A stretch of 64,000 bases of DNA from Flavobacterium pallidum. Lineage in GTDB: Bacteria; Bacteroidota; Bacteroidia; Flavobacteriales; Flavobacteriaceae. Shown here one piece after another: positions 43,401-51,668 of the stretch. Both the position numbers and the translations under genes were made by a program. The stretch is taken from NCBI RefSeq assembly GCF_003097535.1, contig NZ_CP029187.1:434001-498000 (forward strand), written 5' to 3'. The notes beneath the pieces were generated by a model. It worked only from the letters and a program-made list of their open reading frames with translations, searched no databases and had not been told where the DNA came from. Each line of letters starts with the position of its first letter. The first letter of the stretch is position 1.

Positions 43401-46317
43401 TAGCCGTACTCGACACCGAGCTTCCACTTGCCGGAACCTGTATTGTAATCGTATAAGTAACGGACGTACCGACTCCCAGATATTGTATCGTATTGGCCAA
43501 AGTCCCGGTTCCTGACGAACCATTGCTTCCTGACCAGCTCATTACGGTCACACCGGCAGGGATCGCATTGGCTACCGCTACAGCCATTGCAGGCTGGGGA
43601 CCATTATTGGTTACCGTTACGGTAAATTGTTCGGTTGTGCCGTATAAAGGTGTTGGTGTGGAAGGCGAATTGGTTACCACTATATCCGATGATGCCGCCA
43701 CATCAGTATCGGTAGCTGTATTATTGGCCAACGATGAATCCACCGGAGTAGTACTCACTGTAGCCGTATTGATCAAACTGCCACTGAAATTCGCAGGCAC
43801 TGTTACCGTTACAGTATAAATAATCGAAGCGCCATTGGCCAGTGACGGAATAATCAGGTCGATCGCACCGTTGCCGCTCGTACTGTTATTGGCAGTCCAG
43901 GTCATCGTCGCAATTCCCGAAGGCAATGGATTTTCAATATGTACCTGCATAGCCGTCTGCGGTCCGTTGTTGGTAACAGTCATTGTGTACACCCTTGTAC
44001 TGTTCAAAACATAAAAGCCCTGGTTGTCTGTATTCGTGATGATTACATCCGCCTGCGGCGTGCCATTGGTATCGATGTCCGTACAACGTGCACATGAAGT
44101 TACCGGATCCACAGAAGTGGTTGAAGCAATGGATGGTTGTGCCACAAGATTTCCGGTAAATGCGCCGGGAATATCAACAGTTACCGAGTAAGTCACCGTT
44201 TGCCCTACAGCAAGTGTAGGGATTGTAGTATTGATCGCTCCGGATCCTGAATTACTGGTGCTGGTCCAGTTCATTGAAGTGATGCCGGCAGGCAACGGGA
44301 ATACTACGTTAATACCCGTAGCAGTCGAAGGTCCGTTGTTGGTGACGGTGACCGTATAAAATGCCTGTCCGCCTGGGGTGTACACGTCTTGGTTGTCCGT
44401 ATTTACCATGACCACATCAGCCGTATTTACAGGGGTGTCGGTATCTGTTGCGGTGTTATTTGCGGAAGCCGTATCTGTTGTAGCCGTTGTCGTAACTGTT
44501 GCCGTAGTGGTATAATTGGCAGAAAACGTTGCCGGAATCTGCAATGTGACCGTATAAATGACAGAAGCGCCGTTAGCAAGCGTAGCAATGGATGCATTCA
44601 ACGCCGCGTTTCCTGAGGTACCATTGTTGGCTGTCCAGGAGAGACCGGTAGTGGCAGCGGGAACTGTGAATTGAACAAGGACATTATTAGTATCTAAAGG
44701 CCCGTTGTTTGTCACGGTAACGGTGTAGGTTTTCACATTCACTGTTCCGGCGTTATAAGTCGTGCCACCGTCAGTACTGGTAACCGAAATATCCGTACCA
44801 GCCTGCGTATCCGTGTCGGTACATTGCGGGCATCCAGGCGTAAGATCGATCGTATCAGAAGTGACCACTACCTGATGGGTCAGCCCTCCGGAAAAGGTAA
44901 CCGGAATGTTTATGGTTATAGTATAGGTTACCGTTGCGCCATTGGCCAAAGATGCGATGGTGTCCTCAAAAGTGCCTCCACCGTTTGTGCCATTGCTTCC
45001 GGTCCAGCTCGCAATACTTACTCCTGATGGCAACACATTGGAAACATGCACATTTTCAGCAGCATTGGGCCCGTTATTGGTTACCGTCACCGTATAGGTC
45101 TGTTGTGTCCCCGAAACGTAATTTGTTTTGTTGTCTGTATTGGAAACTGAAATATCCGCACCTGATTTATCAGTATCGGTACAGCCCATACAAGGATTAG
45201 GGTCTGGCTGGTCGCTTGAAGCGGTTACCTGTGTGACAAGATCGGTATTGAAACCTGCAGGAACTGCTATGGTCACAGTATAGGTTACTGTTGCGCCTGG
45301 TGCCAGTGTAGCGATGGTGTCTTCAAGCGAGTTTGTCCCCGAAGAACTGTTCGTGCCTGACCAGCTGGTGATCGTCGTACCATTCGGTGCCGGCATGAAA
45401 ACCTGCACATTGGTTGCTGTTTCAGGGCCCTCATTGCTTACCGTTACGGTATAAACCCGTGGTTGGCCGGCAGTATAATAATCCTGATTGTCGGTATTTA
45501 CAACCACAAGGTCGGCTCCAAATGCCTTCACGTTGGTATCAAATGCATTGAAGTCGTCCGGGGTAGGATCAGTTGAAGTAGTATAAACGACCGCTTTATT
45601 GATCACAACAGCACTAAAAGTAGCCGGAATCGCAATGGTAACCGTATATACGACACTCTCTCCAACAGGCAGTAATTCTATGACATCTTCCAGGATTACA
45701 CCGGTCCCTGAAGTCCCGTTACTTCCTGTCCATGACATCATGGACTCATCCAATCCCTCCGGAATATCGTTTTTTACCACCACATGCACTGCATCTGTCG
45801 GCCCGTTATTTTTGATCGTAAGCGTATATACGGAATTCTGGCCCGAATGATAAACGTTCGTATTGTCCGTATTCACTACACTGATATCCGCATTGGCAAT
45901 CTGGTCCGTATCGGTAGCCTGGTTGGATGTAGTATTGATTTCGGCAGGCGAAGCCATTGTAACGCTTGCCGTACTGGTCAGTGGCCCCGAGTAACCGTTT
46001 GGTATTTCAAGATGGATGGTATAAACCAATACTTCCCCTACTCCAAGCGTGGCCACTGTATTGTCTAGATTGCTGTTTGAGCCAAACGAAAAATTACTGC
46101 CCTCCCAGTAAAAAGTGGTAATCCCACTTGGAACCGGACTTACAACATGTACATTTGTAGCGGCAACAGGACCGAAATTCGTAACCCTCACAGTATACAC
46201 CGCCGAAGTACCCGGCACGTAAAATTCCTGATTGTTCGTATTGGTAATCACCAGATCGGTCTGCGCAAATGTTATTGATGCGAAGAAGAAGGTCAGCAAT
46301 AGTAATATTTTTTTCAT
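37411..46317 (-). CDS. Giant T9SS type B adhesin with ten DUF11 repeats
   Basis: 2968-residue surface protein. Signal peptide about 1-18 (SITFAQ). Residues about 19-1270 hold ten DUF11 repeats of about 120 residues, each with the (D)IxVxNTDN start, VYTVTVTNNGP core and a TATDTD-type end. Repeats 3, 4 and 6 instead carry a CxxC (CMGC, CPQC, CARC). About 1275-1555 is a choice-of-anchor L domain (SGDATLVGGEHN, YIFAAEEYHYGNFEC). Then follow many Ig-like and PKD-like repeats (about 1556-2870; QPVSRTVCVDDTILLFVETTG, PTSVPSLCAGQPLSL) and the type B CTD (about 2880-2968; YFTPNGDGFHDTW, WDGTYNGQPMAADDYW). T9SS would export and anchor it. Partner: PorP/SprF four bases downstream. SprB-like adhesion or gliding role is likely but not shown. 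Start ATG 46317. Confidence 0.93.
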   Translation of the reverse strand: MKKILLLLTFFFASITFAQTDLVITNTNNQEFYVPGTSAVYTVRVTNFGPVAATNVHVVSPVPSGITTFYWEGSNFSFGSNSNLDNTVATLGVGEVLVYTIHLEIPNGYSGPLTSTASVTMASPAEINTTSNQATDTDQIANADISVVNTDNTNVYHSGQNSVYTLTIKNNGPTDAVHVVVKNDIPEGLDESMMSWTGSNGTSGTGVILEDVIELLPVGESVVYTVTIAIPATFSAVVINKAVVYTTSTDPTPDDFNAFDTNVKAFGADLVVVNTDNQDYYTAGQPRVYTVTVSNEGPETATNVQVFMPAPNGTTITSWSGTNSSSGTNSLEDTIATLAPGATVTYTVTIAVPAGFNTDLVTQVTASSDQPDPNPCMGCTDTDKSGADISVSNTDNKTNYVSGTQQTYTVTVTNNGPNAAENVHVSNVLPSGVSIASWTGSNGTNGGGTFEDTIASLANGATVTYTITINIPVTFSGGLTHQVVVTSDTIDLTPGCPQCTDTDTQAGTDISVTSTDGGTTYNAGTVNVKTYTVTVTNNGPLDTNNVLVQFTVPAATTGLSWTANNGTSGNAALNASIATLANGASVIYTVTLQIPATFSANYTTTATVTTTATTDTASANNTATDTDTPVNTADVVMVNTDNQDVYTPGGQAFYTVTVTNNGPSTATGINVVFPLPAGITSMNWTSTSNSGSGAINTTIPTLAVGQTVTYSVTVDIPGAFTGNLVAQPSIASTTSVDPVTSCARCTDIDTNGTPQADVIITNTDNQGFYVLNSTRVYTMTVTNNGPQTAMQVHIENPLPSGIATMTWTANNSTSGNGAIDLIIPSLANGASIIYTVTVTVPANFSGSLINTATVSTTPVDSSLANNTATDTDVAASSDIVVTNSPSTPTPLYGTTEQFTVTVTNNGPQPAMAVAVANAIPAGVTVMSWSGSNGSSGTGTLANTIQYLGVGTSVTYTITIQVPASGSSVSSTATTTLSTDPNPANSTATAIMTMTPANNDIGISITDGFTTYIAGQSRVYTVTVTNNGATPVSNIQVGSIVPGAIATSGYTWSGNSASGSGAINNTINTLGAGQSVTYTITVSFPSGMPQNENLINTVTATVASDPRPTNNTATDVDVPGPSANLVVNKTDNSATYQQSGLTDDKDDDTTPAVLRKEYVTYTITIINYGPSDSVNIQVTDNIPVNTNVAGTQISPADVTWSGNGHSGTGNLHDTIAHLAVGGIMTYTVKVYIPMGFQVYATPQVDSNLINTVTVVPGTPDPVIANNTATDNDVPSNRFLFVSNNTAAYSSNGQESGLAQGFVENILVRSHCAQVSNFKMYSGASKPGKYGVAYFNRRNSDFPIQEGLVLSSGDATLVGGEHNMDGTIGNGTDEWTSDDIGDLTSSSLQPPAGITASLHTPQYLKFNFVPSAQELKFNYIFAAEEYHYGNFECFYADVFAFILKDLTAGTPPVNLAILPNTTTPVKVTTVHRATPDCTNPVNAIHFGKYNFDTNTPENTAIRQAAAISINGQTKLLTAKGAVIPGHEYSIQLIIANATDNNWNSAVFIEAGSFKFDAEVTGSGPSASIKDFTGGNSVCNGQTQRIQYGDSPLPNATYSWLKNGVRIDNATDYFYDVTQSGRYTAVVTFGTGCQKSDDIDVSFTAPLPTRDPFPVPICQQDPPFHFNIDQTNYILNGFNPANYPISYYENEQDAIDEGLNDIVSLYGSLDYVINTPMAEGETKTIYVRIADQGSASNCVLIKPLVLSKTFSKGEISYPAGPHCIGGGTVSVTQSTEFTPGGYYEASPSGLNINFLTGEIDLDTNTQSGSYTIKYKIPAGTCSAYESQPVTFDVSACLVTTIVPRGAICAGDTFVLETSAVNQPGVSYVWSDANGVFDTTTAPQTNSITAPLAGGSYTYSVVATMGTESSPASSLTLVVNPIPSATISGPNNVCTGDSAHIVITGVAGDTVKYTDGTTVTPVVITNTNTYEFDTPALTAPATYQLVDVVSSTVPPCSQTITAGSTGSFITISVGTPTADIIGPTTTTACEGESVTITILGTPGGVVNYNGGTAGGGSVNLDATSGQGTITQTLNGTTTYTLTSINVAACGQTQAITGESITINVFPLPDLNSFTATTTVCEGTDATLSFVGTANATVNFHDSSNTAFAYVIPASGSGQTNLPASTYTLDNITSTDSCVRVLSQSVTTGVDLKPVITTQPVDPPAICEQETFSMSVQATGTDLTYVWKHGTVTVQDSASNTYTKTNATLADGGIYTVTVHGKCAPDAISVDVEAIVNEGPHVVTDPVAPSSSCPGDDIILTVATTGTDASTTYVWKKFGVPVDGAPSSDTLELLGVTEANEGDYTCEVINSGCPSVTSNVATVTVDVTTAITQQPQAVYDQCTGDGFVLDVTAEGGDLVYEWSRGNVVVQSGSSSSYSVSNATINDAGTYHVTVSGTCGGLQTSTDVVVNISVAPQITEQPTSVPSLCAGQPLSLSVQTTGDVTLYQWKHYGVNVGTNSRFYTVSSTTVADSGDYICVVSNDTCDPVTSVVANVTIIDSPTIVQQPVSRTVCVDDTILLFVETTGNVTYKWTFNGADTGVTTPTLQIDDAALTDSGVYRCIISDATLSCPDIYSQPATITVRPLPNATIANGASTTICDNTGTDVIFRGTPNAVVTYTVNGGEEQTITLNPSGSARLLTGVLGETTTYSLVSVAANNNPPCPKALTGEAVVTVLEIPDPELDQDGYICLDPASGQTMTGSFYELNTGLTTADGYQFIWYLDDVEIPGATEGTYDAVAAGSYKVIITDTATGCTDSAMAPITTSTPPLTITAQVDTLFFADNASIVVTATPASTDYEYRLDDGPWQTDNVFSGVRTVLSQNTTGDHTVYVRDLKACDELSYDVKVVDYPKYFTPNGDGFHDTWNISVLSNQPNAKIYIFDRFGKLLKQISTTNPTGWDGTYNGQPMAADDYWFVVKYMEQGINKEFRAHFTLKR

Positions 46318-46390
46318 TGCAGTATGTTTGTAGATAGTGAGTGTATATTCTAAAAAAAACAGTAAATTCTGTTAAATTATATTAAAATCT

Positions 46391-46421
46391 CAAATGTAAT
46401 TATTCGTGAAAAATATCTTTG
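46391..46421. promoter_or_regulatory. Divergent -7 boxes for the adhesin and NifU genes
   Basis: Minus strand TACATTTG (46398-46391) faces the adhesin, 74 bases from its ATG; plus strand TATCTTTG (46414-46421) faces the NifU gene, 27 bases from its ATG. The boxes are 15 bases apart, back to back, so the two promoters could compete or be co-regulated. Confidence 0.55.
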
Positions 46422-46448
46422 TTAAATTTGTAAAAAAATACAATTTTC

Positions 46449-47354
46449 ATGAAAAATGTTATAATAAAGGAAACCCAGAATCCCGCTATATTGAAGTTCG
46501 AATTCCCCGATTTTATTACCCAGAATAATAATTACGAATTCAAAAACATAGACGAAGCCGTTTCATCGCCGCTCGCACAGCAGCTTTTCTACCTTCCGTT
46601 CGTAAAAACCGTTTACATTTCCGGTAACTTCATTGCGATCGAACGTTACAATATCGTTGAATGGAACGATGTAAAAGATGCTGTCGCAGAGCAGATTGAC
46701 GATTTTGTCGCCAAGGGCGGCACCATCATCACGGAAGAAGCGCCAAAACCATGGGACAAAAAACAGCCGGCTACCGTTTACGGAGAAACCACTCCGAATC
46801 CATCCGTACTGAAATTCGTCGTCAGCCGCATGATTACCACTGAAGCGGTCGAATTCAAAAACATCGACGAAGCCGCTGCTTCACCGCTCGCACAGGAATT
46901 GTTCAAATTTCCGTTTGTCAAAGAAATTTTCATTGATGAAAACTACGTTTCAGTCACCAAATACGACATCGCCGACTGGGCCGAAATCACCTTCGAAATC
47001 CGCTCCTTCATCAAGGATTTCATAGAAAACGGAGGTACCGTAATAGACAACAGCAAGCTCGTCAAAAACCCTACTGCCGAAAAGCAGAAAATTTCAAATT
47101 TTGATAACCTTGACGTAACCTCGCAGCAAATTGTCAACATCCTGGAAGAGTATGTAAAACCAGCGGTCCAGGCCGATGGCGGCAACATCCTGTTCGACTC
47201 CTATGATGAGGCCGACCACCGTGTGAAAGTCATCCTGCAGGGCGCCTGCAGCGGCTGCCCTTCCTCGACTTTCACCTTAAAAAATGGCATCGAAAACATG
47301 CTCAAGGACATGCTCAAAAACGACAACATCAAAGTCGAAGCGTTAAATGCATAA
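46449..47354 (+). CDS. NifU family iron-sulfur scaffold with duplicated Nfu N-domain
   Basis: 301-residue Fe-S cluster carrier. Two tandem Nfu N-terminal domains lie at about residues 3-88 and 107-200; they share the same pattern (ETQNPAILKFEF / ETTPNPSVLKFVV; LAQQLFYLPFVKTVYIS / LAQELFKFPFVKEIFID; FVAKGG / FIENGG). The C-terminal NifU domain (about 222-295) carries GACSGCPSSTFTL with the CxxC that binds a 2Fe-2S or 4Fe-4S cluster. In standard Nfu proteins there is only one N-domain, but duplication is common in Bacteroidota. It likely delivers clusters to client enzymes. Its own -7 box and terminator suggest a single-gene unit. Confidence 0.92.
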   Translation: MKNVIIKETQNPAILKFEFPDFITQNNNYEFKNIDEAVSSPLAQQLFYLPFVKTVYISGNFIAIERYNIVEWNDVKDAVAEQIDDFVAKGGTIITEEAPKPWDKKQPATVYGETTPNPSVLKFVVSRMITTEAVEFKNIDEAAASPLAQELFKFPFVKEIFIDENYVSVTKYDIADWAEITFEIRSFIKDFIENGGTVIDNSKLVKNPTAEKQKISNFDNLDVTSQQIVNILEEYVKPAVQADGGNILFDSYDEADHRVKVILQGACSGCPSSTFTLKNGIENMLKDMLKNDNIKVEALNA

Positions 47355-47381
47355 TCGTTTCCACACAAAATAACTACCTTT

Positions 47382-47409
47382 AAGCGTTCCATTTGGAGCG
47401 CTTTTTTTA
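47382..47409 (+). terminator. Terminator after the NifU gene
   Basis: AAGCGTTCC / GGAGCGCTT 9-base stem (one G-T pair), loop ATTT, T run. Confidence 0.9.
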
Positions 47410-47413
47410 TTTG

Positions 47414-47492
47414 GAGCCAATCCTGCTGTCCGCTATATCTTTTTGTTTTTAAAGAAAAAACAAAAAGGATGCCGCTTCCATCAGGGCTAGGC
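47414..47492 (-). repeat. Structured intergenic repeat element, copy C
   Basis: Minus strand: GATGGAAGCGGCATCC, then a hairpin CTTTTTGTTTTT / AAAAACAAAAAG with a short TCTTT loop, then ATATAGCGGACAGCAGG. Its central stem differs from copies A and B but is still fully complementary. AGCCCTG before and CAGGATTGGCT after can close an outer stem (CTG/CAG and AGCC/GGCT around a bulge). Confidence 0.75.
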
Positions 47493-47527
47493 ACATCCCG
47501 AAACCCTGAACCTTGTACACTGCACCC

Positions 47528-49567
47528 ATGAACGAACTCTCCACCGAAACCTCCCCTTACCTGCTACAGCACGCAAACAACCCCATACACTGGAAGGCCT
47601 GGAACCCCAAATCGCTTGCCGCAGCGGTCGAAAATAACAAACTCATCATCATCAGCATTGGCTACTCTGCCTGCCATTGGTGCCACGTCATGGAACACGA
47701 AACCTTCGAAGACATCCAGGCCGCCGAAACCATGAATGCCCATTTCGTCTCCATAAAAATCGACCGGGAAGAACGCCCCGATGTGGATGCCGTATACATG
47801 AAAGCCGTCCAGCTGATGACGCGCCACGGCGGCTGGCCCCTGAATGTCGTTGCACTGCCTGACGGCCGGCCGGTTTGGGGCGGTACCTATTTCCGTAAAA
47901 ACGAATGGATCAATACATTGGAACAGCTGCAGGAGCTGCACCTTTCAAACCCGGAAAAACTGACCGAATATGCCAGCAAACTCGACGAAGCTTTACAGGC
48001 CATCAGCAAACCAGTTCTACCGCAAAATGATATAAAATCCGTCGAAGGTTTCCAATTCAATCCTACATTCCTGAACGGCCTGGTTTCAAAATGGTCCAAA
48101 AGCTTTGACCACGATTTCGGCGGGATGGCACGTGCCCCAAAGTTTATGATGCCGAACAATTACCAATTCCTGCTGCGGTATGCCTATCAAAACAATGACA
48201 ATCCATTGCTCAGTTTCGTAAACCTGACGTTAACCAAAATGGCCTATGGTGGCCTTTTCGATACCGTCGGCGGCGGATTCTCACGCTATTCCGTCGACAT
48301 GAAATGGCATGTCCCGCATTTTGAGAAGATGTTGTATGACAACGGGCAACTCATTTCGCTATATTCCGATGCTTATCGGTTGACAAAAAATCCTTTATAT
48401 CAGGAAATTATCGAAAAGACGCTCGGTTTCTGCATAACTGAACTCCAAAGCCCAGACGGCGGATTCTATTGTGCCCTCGATGCCGACAGCTTAAATGAAC
48501 ACTCAAAATCTGAAGAAGGCGCTTACTATGCTTGGACGGAACAACAACTGCGCGAAATTATCGATGAAGAGTATCAATTGTTTTCTGAAGTATTCAGCAT
48601 CAATGATTTCGGGCATTGGGAACACGGGAATTATGTGTTGATACAGGAATTCCCGCTGGAAGATATTGCCGCAAAACACCAAATCCTGCTTTCGGAATTG
48701 CAGCAGAAAAAAAAGCATTGGGAACAAGTATTGTTCACCGAAAGGATGCAACGCTCCAAACCCGGCCTCGACGACAAATGCCTTACATCCTGGAATGCCA
48801 TCATGCTCATTGGTTTCGCAGACGCTTACAAGGCCTTTCAAAATCAGTCCTATCTCGACACCGCTTTAAAAAATGCCCGCTTCATAACCGAAAAACTTTG
48901 GCACAATGGTGAAAATCTCTATCGGAATTATAAGGACGGCAAAGCCACCATCAATGCCTATCTTGAAGATTATGCCTTTGTAATCAAGGCATGGTTGAAA
49001 CTATACGAAGTCACTTTCGATGAAAAATGGCTTCAGGAAGCAAAGCAATTGACGGATTATTGTTTCGAACATTTTTATGATCATACCACCGGATTCTTCG
49101 CGTTCACCTCATCGCTTGACCATGCCCTAATCGCCCGTCATTTTGAAACCGAAGACAATGTGATCCCCGCTTCTAATTCAGTGATGGCGCACAATTTATA
49201 TGCCCTTTCCATTTATTTCGGGAATACTTATTATGAATCGGTGATGGAAAACATGCTTTCGAAAATCACGGCCTCTGTCGATTATCCATCTGCTTTTTCG
49301 AACTGGCTTGACCTGTACCTGAATTTTTCGGGGCAAAACAGGGAACTTGCCATTACAGGTCCGCATTCCATAAGTTTCGGCAATAACATCAACACGCTTT
49401 ACCTGCCCCACGTTTTATTGGCAGGAACCGGCAGCGAATCGGTTTTGCCTTTTCTGCAGCAGCGGTTCACTAAAGATAAAAACCTGTTCTATGTCTGCAA
49501 AAACAAAAGCTGTGATTTGCCTTCTGATGATTTTGACAGCGTTAAAAACAGCCTGAAAATCAGCTGA
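47528..49567 (+). CDS. DUF255 thioredoxin-domain protein (YyaL/SPATA20 type)
   Basis: 679-residue cytoplasmic protein with an N-terminal thioredoxin-like DUF255 domain (about residues 1-160) and a long (alpha/alpha)6-barrel-like body similar to N-acylglucosamine epimerases. The redox-type motif is SACHWCHVMEHETFED (about residues 46-61, CxxC), followed by KIDREERPDVDAVYMKAVQ and GGWPLNVVALPDGRPVWGGTYF. Body motifs include GGFYCALDADSLNEHSKSEEGAYYAW and LDDKCLTSWNAIMLIGFAD. The substrate is unknown; no redox partner is adjacent. Start: ATG 47528; the TTG at 47513 sits too far from conserved sequence. The unit is preceded by copy C of the intergenic element. Confidence 0.88.
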   Translation: MNELSTETSPYLLQHANNPIHWKAWNPKSLAAAVENNKLIIISIGYSACHWCHVMEHETFEDIQAAETMNAHFVSIKIDREERPDVDAVYMKAVQLMTRHGGWPLNVVALPDGRPVWGGTYFRKNEWINTLEQLQELHLSNPEKLTEYASKLDEALQAISKPVLPQNDIKSVEGFQFNPTFLNGLVSKWSKSFDHDFGGMARAPKFMMPNNYQFLLRYAYQNNDNPLLSFVNLTLTKMAYGGLFDTVGGGFSRYSVDMKWHVPHFEKMLYDNGQLISLYSDAYRLTKNPLYQEIIEKTLGFCITELQSPDGGFYCALDADSLNEHSKSEEGAYYAWTEQQLREIIDEEYQLFSEVFSINDFGHWEHGNYVLIQEFPLEDIAAKHQILLSELQQKKKHWEQVLFTERMQRSKPGLDDKCLTSWNAIMLIGFADAYKAFQNQSYLDTALKNARFITEKLWHNGENLYRNYKDGKATINAYLEDYAFVIKAWLKLYEVTFDEKWLQEAKQLTDYCFEHFYDHTTGFFAFTSSLDHALIARHFETEDNVIPASNSVMAHNLYALSIYFGNTYYESVMENMLSKITASVDYPSAFSNWLDLYLNFSGQNRELAITGPHSISFGNNINTLYLPHVLLAGTGSESVLPFLQQRFTKDKNLFYVCKNKSCDLPSDDFDSVKNSLKIS

Positions 49568-49619
49568 CTTCATGGTGTAGTAACTTTTTCTTTACTTTTA
49601 CATCACATTTTAAAATACC

Positions 49620-51665
49620 ATGAAGAAAAATTGCCCCCCGAATCGCCTTTTGTTTAAAATCATTTTTTCGCTTTCCCTGCTTTGGCAATTTACGGCTTTT
49701 GCCCAGCCTTTTACCGACAGCAACCTGCCCATCGTGATCATCAATACCGATGGCGGGCAGGAAATCCCTGACGACCCGCGCATCCTGGGCGATATGAAAA
49801 TCATCTATCGTGGGGAAGGCGTGCAGAATTACATGACCGACCAGAACACGCCGGCGTATTTAAATTATAATGGCCGCATCGATATTGAGATACGTGGCTC
49901 CAGTTCACAGTCGCTGCCCAAAAAACCTTATGGTTTCTCTACTAAAATGGCCGATAATGTGACCAACAATAATGTAAGCCTGCTCGGGATGCCCGCCGAA
50001 AATGACTGGATCCTGAATGCGCTGGCTTTCGACCCCTCACTGATCCGGGATTACCTGTCTTACAATCTTTCGAGAAGCATGGGGAATTATGCGTCACGGA
50101 CGGCGTATTGCGAAGTCGTCATCAATGGTGATTACAAAGGCCTGTACATCCTGCAGGAAAAGGTAAAAGCCGACGGCAACCGTGTGGACGTTACAAAAAT
50201 CACCACTTCCCAAAACACACTGCCCAACCTCAGCGGGGGCTACATCACCAAATGCGACAAGACTACCGGCGGCGATCCTGTAGCCTGGACCATGCCAAAT
50301 TACAACGGCTGGGAAGTCGAATTTATACACGAATTGCCGAAACCCCAGGATGTCACCAATCAGCAGGACAATTACATCCATACTTATTTTACGGATTTCC
50401 AGAGCAGTGTCAACAGCAGCAATATTACAACGGGTTATCCGTCAATGATTGACATTCCGTCTTTTGTCGATTTTATGCTCTCAAATGAATTGGCCAGCAA
50501 CGCCGACGGGTATTCTCTGAGCACCTATTTCCACAAAGACCGCAATGCCAAACTGCGAGCCGGGCCTATCTGGGACTTCAACCTTACTTATGGCAACGAC
50601 CTGTTCATTTGGGGATTTGACCGCAGCCATTATGATGTGTGGCAATTTTCAGATGGTGGGAATGACGGCGCGAAATTCTGGACAGATTTGTTCAACAATA
50701 CCCTTTTCAAATGCTACCTGTCGAGGCGTTTTAACGAACTGACCCAACCGGGACAGCCCATGAACCTAGATACGCTGAATACTTTTATCGACAATACAGT
50801 GGCATACATCAGTGCAGCGGCGGTACGCGAGAACAATTTATGGGGTACCGTCCCCGATATTGATACCGAGATTTTTACACTGAAATACTGGTTGAATCAG
50901 CGCATCAACTGGATGACAAACCACCTGGGCAGCTTTACAGGCTGCAGCAATATTGTCGTTCCCAACCTGGTCATCAATAAGATCAATTACAACCCAAACA
51001 CTTCCGGAAGTTTCACCAACAGCAATGATCAGGAATTTATCGAAATCAAAAATGCCGGGAATACGACCATAAACCTGAATGGCATCTATTTCCGCGGCAC
51101 CGGGTTCGTCTATCAATTTCCTGCAAACCAGTTTTTGGTAGCAGGCGGAAGCGTGTTTATCGCGAGTAAGGCTGCCATATTTACAAACCGGTATGGTTTC
51201 GCTCCCAATGGCGAATTTACCCGCAATATGTCCAATAGCAACCAGGACCTGGTGCTTGCTGATGCATTCGGGAATGTCATCGATCACGTGCATTATTACG
51301 ACAGTGCGCCTTGGCCTGATGCTGACGGCAACGGCAATTACCTGCAACTCACCAGTACCGCACTCGACAACAACCTGCCTTCGAGTTGGATTGCGGTGAG
51401 CATGAGCACGCTTTCCGCAGATGGTTTACAGGCAGAAATGTCGCTGCAACTGTATCCAAATCCTGCCAAAGCCATGCTGCACGTCGATTCCGGAGAAACG
51501 ATTTCAGCAATTGAAGTTTTCGATATGGGCGGAAGGCTCGTGGTTTCGCTTTTACCCGATTCCGATGCTGTAACAATTGACACGGGTATGTTGTCTAACG
51601 GCTTGTACCTGATCAAGGTGCATTCCGGCAATAAAACCAAAACACAGAAATTCGCAAAACAATAA
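49620..51665 (+). CDS. CotH kinase family protein with lamin-tail domain and T9SS type A signal
   Basis: 681-residue secreted protein. Signal peptide about 1-28 (FTAFAQ). A CotH-like kinase domain spans about residues 55-430, with IRGSSSQSLPKKPYGFSTK, NDWILNALAFDPSLIRDYLSYNLS, CEVVINGDYKGLYILQEKVK and the DFNLTYGNDLF catalytic-type Asp region. Then a lamin tail domain (about 455-600: EFIEIKNAGNTTINLNGIYF) and a T9SS type A CTD (about 615-681: LYPNPAKAMLHVDS..., SNGLYLIKVHSGN). CotH kinases phosphorylate secreted proteins using ATP in eukaryotes and spores; the extracellular ATP source here is unknown. The stop lies three bases from the DUF885 ATG, so the two form an operon. Confidence 0.88.
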   Translation: MKKNCPPNRLLFKIIFSLSLLWQFTAFAQPFTDSNLPIVIINTDGGQEIPDDPRILGDMKIIYRGEGVQNYMTDQNTPAYLNYNGRIDIEIRGSSSQSLPKKPYGFSTKMADNVTNNNVSLLGMPAENDWILNALAFDPSLIRDYLSYNLSRSMGNYASRTAYCEVVINGDYKGLYILQEKVKADGNRVDVTKITTSQNTLPNLSGGYITKCDKTTGGDPVAWTMPNYNGWEVEFIHELPKPQDVTNQQDNYIHTYFTDFQSSVNSSNITTGYPSMIDIPSFVDFMLSNELASNADGYSLSTYFHKDRNAKLRAGPIWDFNLTYGNDLFIWGFDRSHYDVWQFSDGGNDGAKFWTDLFNNTLFKCYLSRRFNELTQPGQPMNLDTLNTFIDNTVAYISAAAVRENNLWGTVPDIDTEIFTLKYWLNQRINWMTNHLGSFTGCSNIVVPNLVINKINYNPNTSGSFTNSNDQEFIEIKNAGNTTINLNGIYFRGTGFVYQFPANQFLVAGGSVFIASKAAIFTNRYGFAPNGEFTRNMSNSNQDLVLADAFGNVIDHVHYYDSAPWPDADGNGNYLQLTSTALDNNLPSSWIAVSMSTLSADGLQAEMSLQLYPNPAKAMLHVDSGETISAIEVFDMGGRLVVSLLPDSDAVTIDTGMLSNGLYLIKVHSGNKTKTQKFAKQ

Positions 51666-51668
51666 TTT

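Noticed and set aside
42500..46260. Regular repeats looking like a tandem array
   Set aside because: They are DUF11 protein repeats (about 360-390 bases per unit, diverged), not CRISPR repeats or satellite DNA.
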